Assembly: GCA_030068145.1 (NCBI GenBank)
Contig: JAPJBO010000041.1
Location: 1 to 64,000, forward strand
Reading direction: 5' to 3'
Length of the DNA: 64,000 bases
Source: Diplonema papillatum
Lineage: Eukaryota; Euglenozoa; Diplonemea; Diplonemida; Diplonemidae
Shown: positions 52,906-63,506 of the stretch, piece by piece
Layout of the letters: every line of letters begins with the position of its first letter
How positions within the stretch are numbered: the first letter of the stretch is position 1
The notes under the pieces: model-generated
Databases searched by the model: none
Told to the model about the DNA's origin: nothing
What the model saw: only the letters and a program-made list of their open reading frames with translations
Program-made: the position numbers and the translations under genes

Positions 52906-53372
52906 TCGAACAGAGGGGTGGTGAGAAGTGGCTGATGCCTGTCTTTTATCGCCACAGATTCCCTCTGCCGAACCCAACGCCGCCACCTTTCTCCGTCTCG
53001 AAATACTCTAGAGTGGAACGGTATCGGCTCGCATCAACGCCCCCCTTCCGCCCCATACCTACATTATCCCCAGACCCTTTTCTTCCAAAACTACGCACTT
53101 CTTCCAAAACTACGCACTTCTTCTTTACTGGTACATTCTTACGGAAGGGAACCTTTCCGGAACAACGGCTACACACTGCACTTTTCTTTATTTAACGCCT
53201 TCTTCGAAGAAGACCTGCTGCTACATCAAAAAAGCATGCATGAGAGAGGCTGCATTCTGCCTACCATTAACCAAGGGGTTCTCCCCAATTTTCATCGTCA
53301 TTTGATCGATGGCTGCTGGTTGTCCGTTACCTCGTTTATCAGTGCAAGCCCAAGTTCCGGTATCGTTCTTTG

Positions 53373-53508
53373 CCTGCTTTGTGGGAAATACTCAAGGAGG
53401 CCGTCAGTTGCACCATCGCAAAGGGAAGGCGTGTGCTGTACGCCCCACACGAAACAAGTGCATCTAAGGTTAGCGCCAGGCGTAAGCGTTCAACAAAGAA
53501 AGACCCTC
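53373..53508 (-). repeat. Repeat G, diverged reverse copy
   Basis: CCTGCTTTGTGGGAAATACT, then GTGTGCTGTACGCCCCACAC, then GCGTAAGCGTTCAAC follow repeat G in reverse. The other terminus is missing. Confidence 0.6.
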
Positions 53509-53555
53509 CGTCGCATACGGTGACTGTGCGGTCCAATTTGCGGGCGCGCAAATCC

Positions 53556-53900
53556 AGTGGGCCACACCCGCTTTACGACCGCTATACCAGGGTGAAACCA
53601 ATGTATCCACCTGCTCTTTGTGTGGGTGTCCACTGGATTTCACACGGGACTCGCGGGTGTGATCCAGTGTGCCACACCCGCTTTACGACCGCTATACCAG
53701 GGTGAAACCAATGTATCCACCTGCTCTTTGTGTGGGTGTCCACTGGATTTCACACGGGACTCGCGGGTGTGATCCAGTGTGCCACACCCGCTTTACGACC
53801 GCTATACCAGGGTGAAACCAATGTATCCACCTGCATTTTGTGGGTGTCCACTGGATTTCACACGGGACTCGCGGGTGTGACCCAGTGTGCCACACCCACT
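53556..53900. repeat. 110-bp tandem array, about 3 copies
   Basis: CTTTACGACCGCTATACCAG recurs at 53571, 53681 and 53791. The third unit lacks a few bases at the CTGCTCTTTGTGTGGG position, and a fourth is cut off at about 53890. CCACACCCGCTTTT words link it to foldback B and to 17580-17680. Confidence 0.93.
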
Positions 53901-54434
53901 TTTTACACCACCACTTACGTTACGCGCAATCGGGGGTTCGAAACATGATGATTAATATCAAAAGCCCGTTGACTGTGGCTGGTCTTTTTGTAAGGGCTGC
54001 CTTGATTTTACTTTGATCAAACTCCCACCAAGCTGCAACTGACACCGATTGCACCCCTCCGAGTATTTCTTCTCACGCTTCCCCTGTATTTGTACGCGAA
54101 AAAAAAATATATATATATATATATATACATATACACGAACGATTGGAAGGGGAACGGGAATGCAGAAGAAAAGGCCCAAGTCCTCTCTCTGCCTTTTCCC
54201 CCGCCCATTCCGCCCCCACCCCCACCTCATCCCGACTGACAGCAAACAGCCGCCCCTCTGGGAGGGCAGATGATGGGACGCACGGGCTGAGCTTACAGCC
54301 CCACTCGAGCCTTTGCCCCCCTCACCCATGCGCACACGCACGCGGCAAACATCGCCCCTCCCCCGACTTTGGTGCTAGCATCGAACACGTACATGAGAGG
54401 CAGGAAGTTGCCCAACACTAAAACAAAGATATTT
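53901..54434. other. Spacer with AT microsatellite
   Basis: (AT)n at about 54107-54127, CCCCCACCCC-rich sequence at 54200-54370. No gene. A GGGTTCGAAACATG word at 53933 resembles a tRNA B box but no cloverleaf forms. Confidence 0.5.
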
Positions 54435-54528
54435 ACATAAGCGCCAGCTTGAAAGGAAATGCTCGACGATGCTGCCCGACAAAGAACAGAAGGGATCCCA
54501 AGTGCTGTAACTACCGAACCACGTGTTG
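54435..54528 (+). repeat. Repeat F copy 3 (5' part)
   Basis: ACATAAGCGCCAGCTTGAAA through CCGAACCACGTGTTG, nearly identical to 8091-8185 and 11739-11835, then abruptly different. Confidence 0.85.
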
Positions 54529-57500
54529 CTTTCTCCAAAACCTGATTCCATTGCGGGCCCACAGCCGCAATGTCCTCGCGCAACAACGGCCACATCTGCT
54601 CATTGCGTCCCCCGGTCGGCGTGGGAGCCAGAATGACTTCCCTCGATCCTGAGACGGCGTCGTTTACTGCAGTGGTTGCCCTCAGCTCGCAGGACGTGAA
54701 CGCAAACCCATCCCCCCCCCCTCCAGCAATCCAAATGCTCCCTTCCCAACCCCTTTACCCCCACCAACCATCCCCCAACCCTTCCGGAGCGAAGCTTGCA
54801 AAATTCTCCCCCTCCCCCTCGTTTTGTTTTCTTTGTTTTGTTTCATTCCTCTTGAGGTTATTCCACGCCTTTCCCCTGTGCTTCTTCCACCCGTCCCCGA
54901 TTGCCTCCCGCCCTTCCGTCCCCTAGAGCTGTCAACGCTCGATAGAGCAATTAACCTTGTGTCCCCTGCTTCATGCACTTGCCTTTTAATTTTTTTTGAA
55001 AACGTGCGAATACCGCAGAGAATAGTTGACTTCGTACTACTCGCGATTGCGAGTCAGAAAGCCGAGCGCACAAGTAAGAGCTGCGCACTCAATGAGCTAA
55101 CGTTCGTCTTCAGTTCGTCGACGTCTCTCTCAAAGCTTTGTAATATTCCACGTACCACCAGGCATACACGGAGAACGAGAATGGGCAAACATAGAACGTT
55201 AACAGAGACGGGGATGACAGTGTTCGTGGTTAAAAGAGCTGCGACTCAACTATTTTCTTCCATTTGCTGTTTCTTTCTTTGTTCTTCTCGATTCCAACCC
55301 GAGAGGAAGTCGCAGAGAGGAGGGGTGTTTGCACCTACACAAGACTTGTCTACAACATTTCAAGTGATTGGACATGTTATGCTCATACCGTGTGTACCCA
55401 GAGAGTTTAACAATTCCCCCTGTTTGACATCTTCTTCAAAGGAGACGAAACATTGGGCAATGTTCTGCCTGCACAGTAAACTAAGTTTCTTCCCCTCCTC
55501 TCTCTCGACGTCCGCGAGAGAGGTGGGGTGTTGCCGTCGGAGGAATTCTTTCGTAATTACAATGCTTTGTAAACACGAAAGAGAACGCTGGCAGCGTGTT
55601 TGGGAGATGATAAGCCTAACGATCATATTCCCTCACTATCAATCACTAACAGGCTAATCCTCCCCGGCACGTACAAACAAACACACGCCTATTCCTTTTG
55701 TGTCTAACAAATGCAATCTGTCAAGAACAAAAACAGATCGATGGCAGCGTACTATCCTCACTCCCGTTAGATGAACAAAACAGGGTTGAAGGAAGTGCGC
55801 ACAAACAAAGAGGTTGCCTGCCCTCCTCCTCTTCATGCTTTATGCGCGGGTCCTTCCGACAAGCGCCCGCGTTACTTTTCTCCTCCTTCCGTGGTCTCCT
55901 TGTTCAACAAAACCTACTCGTGCTTTTCTTTTCTCTTTTTTTTTTTTCACTCTCTTCCTCTCTCTCTCTCTCTCTCTCTCGCTCCTTCGTCCGCTTTCCC
56001 CCTCTTTCACTCTTTGCTCTCCTTCCGTCTCAAACCACGCACACACCCACACCCACATCAGGGCACATAGCACGGTAGCCAGCCCACCAATTGCCACAGT
56101 TTCGATTGGAACGTGAATAGCTTGCGGTGCGATGCAATTCAGTCGCGAGTCTGGCAGGCCCGTGGCACATAGAAATATATGGAAGGATGCTAGCAGGGAG
56201 AACGACGGTTTGAGCAGCGGGATTTTGACAACGTGCGATGTCGTGCATGGTGGGATATTCGACCGATACCCCCCCCCTCTTTAATTCAATAATTACCCCC
56301 AAAAAAAATATACAGAAAAATAAAAACACAAACCGACGGTGACCCCCAAAACCTTTTTCAACCTTTCCAACACCCTTCAAGCTAAACCATTATACAACGA
56401 CCCCCCCCTCTTTCTGCCCGAACCCCTTTCGGCATCACGGAATTTGACCGGAACGTGCCGATACACTATGGCGCAAAATCCTGGTTCTGACGAGGCTGAC
56501 TTTTGCTCGGCGCAATGCTCACACCGTGCGGGAACGAACACCGTAAAGTCAGACACCTCCCCGTGCAGCAGCACGTGTACTATCCGTGGCGGGAGATACG
56601 CCCTCAGCGCCCTCTCACCCACCCACATACACGCACACACGCTCACTCTCCTATGTTCTCGGTTTCATTTATCTTGTCTTGCTTTCGTCCCTTCTTCGTT
56701 TCAGGGGAAGAAAACAAGATGCAGGGTACTAGCTAGGCGGGTGCGCTAAAGCTGGTCTCCTAACCAGCTTCTTCCAAAAATCTGGTCTTATAATCGGTGG
56801 GTAGTTGTGGTGTGCACGTGGCCGCGAAGAACCCTGCCTTCAAACTTACGACGAACCACCTCTCCGTCGCAGGGGGAACCCACGGCGGTGAAGTAACGAA
56901 GCTCACTCGAGTGACCGATGACGCCCCTTGTCAATACTACCCAACGACTGTAGCCCGCATGCATAATGCCGGACACTAGCGTCTGTCAAGAGTATGCGTG
57001 GCACAGCCGTGTGGGCTTTAGTCCGCAGTCGTAGTAAGTGTTTAAACTTGATATGCAGCAACAATCTGTGACGATAGACTGCACAAGCCGCAACAGACTA
57101 CCTCTTTGCACGCGTCGTGTCATGCTTCAGTCAAATCTTGCCCCGCGTACTGTTTGCGCGCTTCACGTCCGTTGTGCAGTTTGACGACGAGCTCGAGGAA
57201 TCACCAGATGATTCGACACACTTCCTTTTCTACCTCGCGGGTTGCCCCGCGGTCCTCAGTCGTAGCAAGTGTACCAGCTTCTGGCTCGAGATTCGCGGTC
57301 GGAGCTAATACCCTGAACAAGAACAAAAAAAAAAAAGAAGGTAGGATTTTTGCACTCTTTTCTCTCTTTTTGCGTTTGCGTTTTCTTTTCACTCTCTTCT
57401 CCTTTGCTTTCTGCTGCTTGTGTCTTGGAGGTCCCCCGCCTTTTGTTGAACTTTCGCTTTCTTTCGGGTGTCGTCTCCAGGCCGTCGGTTGCTACGAGGG

Positions 57501-57540
57501 TGCCCACATGTTTTCGGTCAGGTGGAGTTTTCCAGCAGGA
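54529..57540. other. 3-kb spacer with no supported gene
   Basis: The longest unexplained stretch. It has a plus-strand 277-codon ORF (54824-55657) without a domain, several Cys/Ser-rich ORFs, T/CT tracts (55930-55980) and a poly-A run (57325-57338). AGCTGGTCTCCTAACCAGCT at 56748 is a small hairpin. No dispersed repeat from elsewhere in the window was recognised here, unlike most other spacers. Confidence 0.4.
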
Positions 57541-57984
57541 GGCGTGTAGTTGCCTTCAGGAGTCAACATGAACTTTTCTGCTGGGGAAGACGTGTAGTTG
57601 CCTTCAGGAGTCAACATGAACTTTTCTGCTGGGGAAGACGTGTAGTTGCCTTCAGGAGTCAACATGAACTTTTCTGCTGGGGAAGACGTGTAGTTGCCTT
57701 CAGGAGTCAACATGAACTTTTCTGCTGGGGAAGACGTGTAGTTGCCTTCAGGAGTCAACATGAACTTTTCTGCTGGGGAAGACGTGTAGTTGCCTTCAGG
57801 AGTCAACATGAACTTTTCTGCTGGGGAAGACGTGTAGTTGCCTTCAGGAGTCAACATGAACTTTTCTGCTGGGGAAGACGTGTAGTTGCCTTCAGGAGTC
57901 AACATGAACTTTTCTGCTGGGGAAGACGTGTAGTTGCCTTCAGGAGTCAACATGAACTTTTCTGCTGGGGAAGACGTGTAGTTG
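57541..57984. repeat. 48-bp tandem array, 9 copies
   Basis: GTGTAGTTGCCTTCAGGAGT, then CAACATGAACTTTTCTGC, then TGGGGAAGAC repeats with essentially no variation. The forward frame reads RRVVAFRSQHELFCWG, the reverse NYTSSPAEKFMLTPEG. A diverged unit (GTCAACGTGAAGTTTAATGC) lies beyond the MITE at 58203-58236. Confidence 0.96.
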
Positions 57985-58033
57985 CCTGCAGAAGGAGTCC
58001 AGGTGCAAATTCCAGTAAGAGGAGCACGTAAAG

Positions 58034-58188
58034 GGGGGGGGGGGTCGAACAATAACAGTTATTTGACACACGTCTGGTTGTCTAAAAACACTACCACTAT
58101 TTGATCCTGCCGCTGTTCTCCTACCCGGAACTTTTTTTATTAATCGACAAATCGAATAATAACACAGTGTTATTATTCGACCCCCCCC
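58034..58188. mobile_element. ~150-bp inverted-repeat MITE
   Basis: The left end GGGGGGTCGAACAATAACA is inverted at the right (TGTTATTATTCGACCCCCC). The right end itself has a palindrome with 14-bp arms (58152-58165, 58167-58180). It sits between the 48-bp array and a leftover diverged unit. Confidence 0.75.
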
Positions 58189-58194
58189 TTTATC

Positions 58195-58600
58195 GTCAGG
58201 GTAGTCAACGTGAAGTTTAATGCAGGGGAAGACAGCAACCCGAGCGAGAAGTAAGGTTGATAACCAAAATGAGAGTCATGACGGCCATGCTGAAGGCAGG
58301 GTTGCGTTGCAGGAGGAGGCCAAGAATAAGATGGCTATGGGTGCAGAGACAGAACGGAGGGATAGAGCGTCCTGGTAGTCACGCCTTCGCAGTCCCAGGG
58401 CCTCCGCCCATCTGCATACAGCCGTCAACTGACCTTTCCCGAGAGGGACGAGTTGGAATGCGGGTACCATCTCCGGAGAGCTTCCGGTTTCTCCCAGAGT
58501 AGAGGAGTTGCCGAATAAACGCCTGGGGCCCTGAAGGTGATCGTGGATCATCTTCTTGCCCAAACCCAAGAGGGAATTGGAGTGTCGGAATGGCGCGCAA
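58195..58600 (+). repeat. Repeat M copy 2
   Basis: Matches parts of 29140-29700 (GTTGATAACCAAAATGAGAG; CCTTCGCAGTCCCAGGGCC; GACCTTTCCCGAGA). Its start (CAGGGTAGTCAACGTGAAGT) also resembles the leader of the QR-W copies at 27380 and 30285. Confidence 0.7.
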
Positions 58601-59097
58601 GGAAAGGCTCTTGGCTTGTTCGCTTCTTCTCCGCTGGCGGGAGGGTGACCCATCCTTCTGTTCCAGAGATCGTAGAGCGGTTTGCAGTTGCTGCGAGGAG
58701 TCACGGTGTAGTTAACCCCTCCTCGTCCGGACTGGGGTTTCGGTGATTTCGGTGGCTGTGTAAATTCGATAGCACCCCCGAACGAACCCGATCCAACACG
58801 ACACGACGCTAGGAGGCTTGTTGAAAGCCCGAACACGAATGGACTACAGGGAGCTGTACAACTGTGGCTCTCGGTACCCTGCGCTCATCAGCCCCGAGTT
58901 CACCTGGAGTCGGTTCGGAGTGGTCCATGCGATTTCCTCCCATGAGAAGAAGAAACGTCCCTGAAACCGATGAGTGGCAAGAGTTGGAGATGCGTTCAAA
59001 GCTTAGTCGTTGCTCCTTCACTGGGGTTTATGGTTGAAACGTCTGGACCTCCCAAGACAGCTTGCCGGCTACCTCAGTTTTGCTCGGATGACCGAGG
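58601..59097. other. Spacer without a recognisable gene
   Basis: Short ORFs on both strands only; no repeat recognised. Confidence 0.4.
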
Positions 59098-59145
59098 TGA
59101 CCCGCGGCATCGTCAGCGAAGGGTAAGTGTCGGCGTCTTCGGACA
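59098..59145 (+). repeat. 48-bp direct repeat (second copy 59369-59417)
   Basis: GACCCGCGGCATCGTCAGCG, then GGTAAG, then GTCGGCGTCTT occur twice about 271 bp apart, flanking the LSU-like fragment at 59218-59300. Confidence 0.85.
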
Positions 59146-59217
59146 ACGTCCTTGCTCCCGCTGGCCTGACGTGGTTAAACGCTCGCAGGCTCATGTCAGA
59201 CACAGCGATCTTCTACT

Positions 59218-59300
59218 ACCCGTCTTGAAGCACGGACCAAGGAGTCTAACCCGTGTGCGAGGCTTAGGGTGTCAAACCCACAAGCCGCACTGAAAAGGAG
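59218..59300 (+). other. LSU (28S) rRNA-derived fragment, plus strand
   Basis: CCCGTCTTGAAGCACGGACC, AAGGAGTCTAACCCGTGTGC and GAGGCTTAGGGTG with CAAACCCACAAGCCGCACTG correspond to one of the most conserved LSU rRNA segments, with one change in the first block. Similarity ends near 59300. An expected LSU continuation is not seen on either side, so this is an isolated fragment. Confidence 0.85.
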
Positions 59301-60055
59301 ATGTGCCAAGCAGCACACTGGAAAGGGATTTGAGATTATGTACACAGGATGGGAATGGGTCGAGAAGGGGACCCGCGGCATCGTCAGCGAAAAGGTAAGA
59401 GTCGGCGTCTTTGGGCATCAGTACATTACGACTGTTTCGCCGTGTTCAAGTTGTACCTAAATCGCATCCAGGATTTTTGGGTTCAGGGCAGTGCGGCAGG
59501 AAATCCGCCTCGGATATAAGTCAACCGGAGGCATAGCAGCACCGGCTTCTTGGAACCGAGGAACAGTCTCAAAGACACGCTAACAGCGATGCTTCTGCCC
59601 GTCTATGAAGCAACGACAATCCGACGGAAGAAAACGGCCGGAGCGAAAGCTGCAGACACGCTCATGGTGTGTGCTTTTCTTTTGCCATTTGTTCTTCGCT
59701 TACACCACTGTGTATCGTTCAACACGTGGTGGCACTTGGAACCTCTTTGTTTGGCAGCTTCGTCGAGCACTTCCTTCCAAGTGTAACACGTTTGGCGTTC
59801 CAAAAAGAAAACGGTGGACAGCATGTCACGTTATACCCATCAAATGGGAGCTACACACGTGCGCACAAACAAAAGGGCAGCGGTGCGCGCTATGGAGCCC
59901 CGTCTCTTCGGATTGCAGACGCTGCTGATTAAAAGCACCTGCTTCCTGGGTAGGAAGTACGCTGGTCCACAACGCACCAGAATTGACGAATCCGGGGCTT
60001 GTGGACAAGGTCAACATGATCGTCTATGCGTTGCCACATCCGATCTCTGCCGTCC
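59301..60055. other. Spacer with a reverse repeat F fragment
   Basis: 59717-59790 on the minus strand is a diverged F copy (ACACTTGGAAGGAAGTGCTC; CCACCACGTGTTGAAC). No gene in the rest. Confidence 0.55.
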
Positions 60056-60341
60056 GCGTCGCAGAATGTCCCTTCCGGCAATCCTGCGACTCGTGCCAGC
60101 AAGGAGTTAACCAACATGGCTCGTCGGGGAAATACAGGACTCTCACCCTCTGTGGATACCCGATTCCAGGAGACTTACCTCGACGCCAGTTGTGTCCCCA
60201 AGCAGCTTGCGCCACATTCCGGATATCCGTAGAACACCGGTTCAGGCTTGGGCTCTGCCCTGTTCACTCGCCGTTACTAGGAGCATCGCTGTTGCTTTCT
60301 TTTCCTGCGCTGAGTGATATGCTTAAGTTTAGCGCGTAGAT
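60056..60341 (-). other. LSU rRNA 5' end/D1-like sequence, minus strand
   Basis: Read in reverse, GCTAAACTTAAGCATATCAC, then AGCGCAGGAAAAGAAAGC, then CCTAGTAACGGCGAGTGAAC and AGGGCAGAGCCCA match the start of LSU rRNA (the usual AAGCATATCAATAAGC primer region). A D1-like stretch follows with GGTAAGTCTCCTGGAATCGG and AGAGGGTGAGAGTCC. Many substitutions exist. The first helix keeps pairing through a compensatory change (GCGCU/AGCGC in place of CCGCU/AGCGG). SSU, 5.8S or later LSU do not adjoin. Confidence 0.8.
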
Positions 60342-60526
60342 CTTCAACAGCTGAGGTCATTCGAACGACCTGTTTTTCCAAAAATCAATCCATGCCTTTG
60401 AAGTGTGAACCTCACGAGACTAGACAATTTTTGGAAATCGTCAGTCGCTCTCATTGAAGATCCATTGATCGAACACCATCCAATTTCATCAAACCTTGCG
60501 ATTCAACTCCAGAAGATATGCGGTTG
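60342..60526. other. Spacer between two LSU 5' ends
   Basis: In reverse this lies immediately upstream of an LSU start, where ITS2/5.8S would be. I see no convincing 5.8S match, only AGATCTTCAACAGCTGAGGT next to the boundary. Confidence 0.4.
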
Positions 60527-60602
60527 TTCACTCGCCGTTACTAGGAGCATCGCTGTTGCCTTTCTTTCCCTGCGCTGAGTGATATGCTTAAGTTTAGCGC
60601 GT
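60527..60602 (-). other. Second LSU rRNA 5'-end fragment, minus strand
   Basis: Nearly identical to 60265-60337, sharing the same unusual substitutions and the GCGCT/AGCGC helix. It stops exactly after the GGCGAGTGAAC block. The two fragments are therefore copies of one sequence, not independent decays. Confidence 0.85.
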
Positions 60603-61011
60603 GCATGCCCGAACAAGCTTGTCAGAGGCAGCTTTGAGGCGTGCGATTCGGGAGAAGTGGCTTGTGGCCGCCAAGCATTCCTGGCGACGTTGCTTTTCGA
60701 TCCTTCGATGTCGGTTCTTCCTAACCTGGGCAAGCAGAATTGTCTAAGGGTTGGATTGTTCGCCACTGACAGGGAACGTGAACTGGGGTTAGACCGTGCG
60801 TGAGACAGAAAGGGAGTTCATCAGACCAGCAGTGACAACCTGCGATCTTGTTCCCCAGTCGACCGGCGAACAGGATGCCCCGGGCGGCATCTTCCTGCCG
60901 TCGCCGCCGGCCTCGAGCAGCGTCACGTTTTGGGTCCCTAGTGGCAGTACGTGTGCTTGTGCGTGTGTCTTTGTGCATTCCGACAGCAATACAAGGTCCA
61001 CGCACTCAAAC
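60603..61011. other. Spacer without a recognisable gene
   Basis: GGGAACGTGAACTGGGTTTAG-like words near 60775 recall 38710-38730 (GTGAACGCGAGCTGGGTTTA). Otherwise unassigned. Confidence 0.4.
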
Positions 61012-61160
61012 AAGCACTAGCCATAACCCATAACGAAAGCGTGCGCCAAATATACAACCCGTAACCATATAGCCCTTTCTTGCTCTAAGAGAACCCATTC
61101 ATGAATGGTCACACGGAGACCCTAAACCCCCGGAATTTCAAGCGAACTTTAACTCTAAAC
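61012..61160 (+). repeat. Repeat E type 2 copy
   Basis: CTAGCCATAACCCATAACGA through TCATGAATGGTCACACGG to the E block ACTCTAAA; it lacks the CCACGAAGGAATG start of the longer copies. Confidence 0.85.
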
Positions 61161-62147
61161 ACAGGCGCACACTCTTGCCTTCGTTGCTGTGGTGCTGTTC
61201 ACATGCGTAGTGCTGGCTCACCTTTTTGTCTTGAGTGACCAAGACGCGAGTAATACCTGGACAGAAGAGCGGGAAGCACATTATCGTACCGCTTTCATGC
61301 AGGCCTGAGGGGGAGACATCTACAAGCCTCCTGCGCACACCTTCGGCAATCAACCATTTCTGGTTGGCAGGACTGGCAAGATGACAAGCAACCACTTCGT
61401 GGCGGCAGAACCAGTCGTCATGTGGAATCCGTCGTCAGCTACCTGCAGGCTGTCATACGAAGTAGCACCCCTGATTCCGAAGCAACCACTTCTGGATTGC
61501 TAATTCGAATCCTATGCCGTCATGCGGCGTGTGATCCCGATTCCAAAGCAACCCTTTTTGGTACGAAGGGCCGGCCCGTGTTCAAGCAACCACTCCGCAG
61601 TGGGCAGCCGTGTATAATCCGTCATCCGCCCTGGTGACTCGTCGGCCTGATTTCCAACCATCTCCGGTATCTATTCGAATCCTGGTACGTCACGGCTTCT
61701 TGTATGCCGTCACATGTCGTATACTCCTGATCCAAAGCATACATGCCTGGCAGGAAGGATCAGCAGCTTCTTGGTGGGCAGAACCAGTCGTCACGGATGT
61801 AGAATCCTGAGCGTGAACGCAGGATTCCGGGTTGATGGGTCTTGCTCGGGCTTGTTTCACCAAGTCGTCACGCAGATTCCGGGTTGATGGGCCTGATGTA
61901 GGCAGCTTCTGACCGGCAATTCTGTCGCGATAGACATCTTGTTCAAAATTACCCCGTTGAACCTCACCGTAGGTTGCCGGTCTAAGTCGGCAGATTTCGA
62001 ACTGCTGACGTGGCTCTCTTTTTATTTTCCATCCGAATCATACGATTTCAGTACAGACACCGCAACCTTGTCGTTGCTTCTATCCCGACACATCGGCCCT
62101 CTCCCCTGGGCTCGAGCAAGAAAAAAAATGAAAACGCAAAAGATATT
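61161..62147. other. Spacer with degenerate tandem words
   Basis: 61405-61800 contains diverged repeats of ATTCCRAAGCAACC, AGAACCAGTCGTCA and TCCGTCATCCGC type, perhaps an old ~100-bp array. 61815-61900 has a duplicated GATTCCGGGTTGATGGG. No gene. Confidence 0.5.
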
Positions 62148-62240
62148 CTAACTCAAACAACTTCCGCCGGTGAAGAAAACCTGCCTAAAGGAATCAATTG
62201 TCTTTGAGTGGGCTAGTCTGACAGTTGCCGTCGTCAGGGA
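62148..62240 (+). repeat. Repeat H copy 3
   Basis: CTAACTCAAACAACTTCCGC through GGGCTAGTCTGACA to CCGTCGTCAGGGAG; more diverged than copies 1 and 2 and without a long A tail. Confidence 0.75.
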
Positions 62241-62605
62241 GACAAAAAAGACTGGCGCGGCTCAGCCGAAGCGAAGGCACTCTGCCAAAGGACAGCGCAG
62301 AAGACGAACTGGTAGCAAGGCCACTGCACGCACACCCGGACGGCACTTCGTGCAGGGCTCTGGGAACGATGAAAGGCCGCGGCCAGACGCGATAGTGGTA
62401 ATCGCAGAGAAGCTTCAGACTCATCGGGTCGCGCACTAGCGGGCTGGGTTCGCCCGTGCCCATCAGCAGACTCGAGCTAGTTGCACTCGGAGACAACACG
62501 CCTGAATGCGATCAAGATCCGCTGGAGAGACAACACACCTACGTGCGCGCCGTTTACAACGTGGACAGAAGCTTCTGTTTTGCGAATGTACCCATACTCT
62601 CAGTA

Positions 62606-62988
62606 CTAGCAATCTTGCGGGTTGCCCTTCAATACATCAGGCTAAAAAGACGTAGACTTACGGGTCGCGCACTAGCGGGCTGACCCATCAGCGGTTGAGT
62701 GGAACTGGAACTACCAGACTCGAGCTAGTTGCATTCGGAGACAACGCGCCTGACTGCGATCAAGTACCGCTGGAGACAAAACACCTACGTGCGCACCGTT
62801 TGCAACGTGGACAGAAGCTTCAGCCTAGTGCCCCGAAGCTTCGGGGCCCCTTGTGGCAACCGTTTTCCCAGCCTCGAGGCCTTGTCCACCCCCCTCGGGA
62901 ACTCTGCAAGGCCCCAAAACCACGCTGCCTACGTCTTTTTTGCCTGCATGTATTGAAGGGCAACCCGCAAGATTGCTAGCATTACTGA
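62606..62988. repeat. Two K copies in inverted orientation
   Basis: 62606-62658 (CTAGCAATCTTGCGGGTTGC and on to AAAAAGACGTAG) is inverted at 62928-62988 (CTACGTCTTTTTTGCCTG, GGGCAACCCGCAAGATTGCT). The interior contains two similar halves (GACTCGAGCTAGTTGCA, at 62467 and 62717; CACCTACGTGCGC, at 62535 and 62781). Confidence 0.8.
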
Positions 62989-63111
62989 GATTATGAGATT
63001 ATGGGTGCAGGTGGAGGGGAGTACATTTGCAGTGCAAAATTCGGGAAACTCGTTGTGCATAATGTTGCTGTGTAGTCAGCAGTGGTGGGAAAGCCTCCCG
63101 GCGGGTTGATC

Positions 63112-63176
63112 AGAATTCCTTACCTTCACCTGTGAAAATGGCACAGGTAAATACAAGTGGGGAACGATCAACCGGT
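63112..63176 (+). repeat. Repeat R copy
   Basis: GGTTGATCAGAATTCCTTAC through ACAAGTGGGGAACGATCA to ACCGG. It is the reverse complement of 48907-48968 with a few differences; inverted ends GGTTGATC/GATCAACC. Confidence 0.8.
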
Positions 63177-63506
63177 ACGCACAAGCAAAATGAAGCCCTG
63201 TCGTTTTTGTTTTCTTGTTCGGGGAATGCCGTGGGTGCCATAACGACTTCTCTCGATCGTCAGACAGCATACGACGGTACCGGATCATCTTGGATCCGCA
63301 CGCTCTCGTTCTTGATGAATGAAGACATTCTTGTCGAATGCCAAGAAAACAACGGCTGCGCCTCTGGCAAGCTCCGGAGGGAGAAGTTCTTTGCCCGGGG
63401 AACCTCTTCAAAAAGAAACAGTCCAGGAATGCAAACCCGCGTGCAACAGAACTCAAGCAAGTCCCTTGCCGGCACAGCGAACCGACCGGCCTGAAGGGGG
63501 TCCACC

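Noticed and set aside
54824-55657. 277-codon ORF
   Set aside because: No domain, mixed hydrophobic and Ser/Cys composition, modest GC3; kept only as an unexplained stretch.
57468-58052. 187- and 186-codon ORFs over the 48-bp array
   Set aside because: Open only because the unit is a multiple of three without stops; no start context or domain.
60342-60526. 5.8S rRNA/ITS2 upstream of the LSU start
   Set aside because: Position is right, but no block matched conserved 5.8S sequence well enough.
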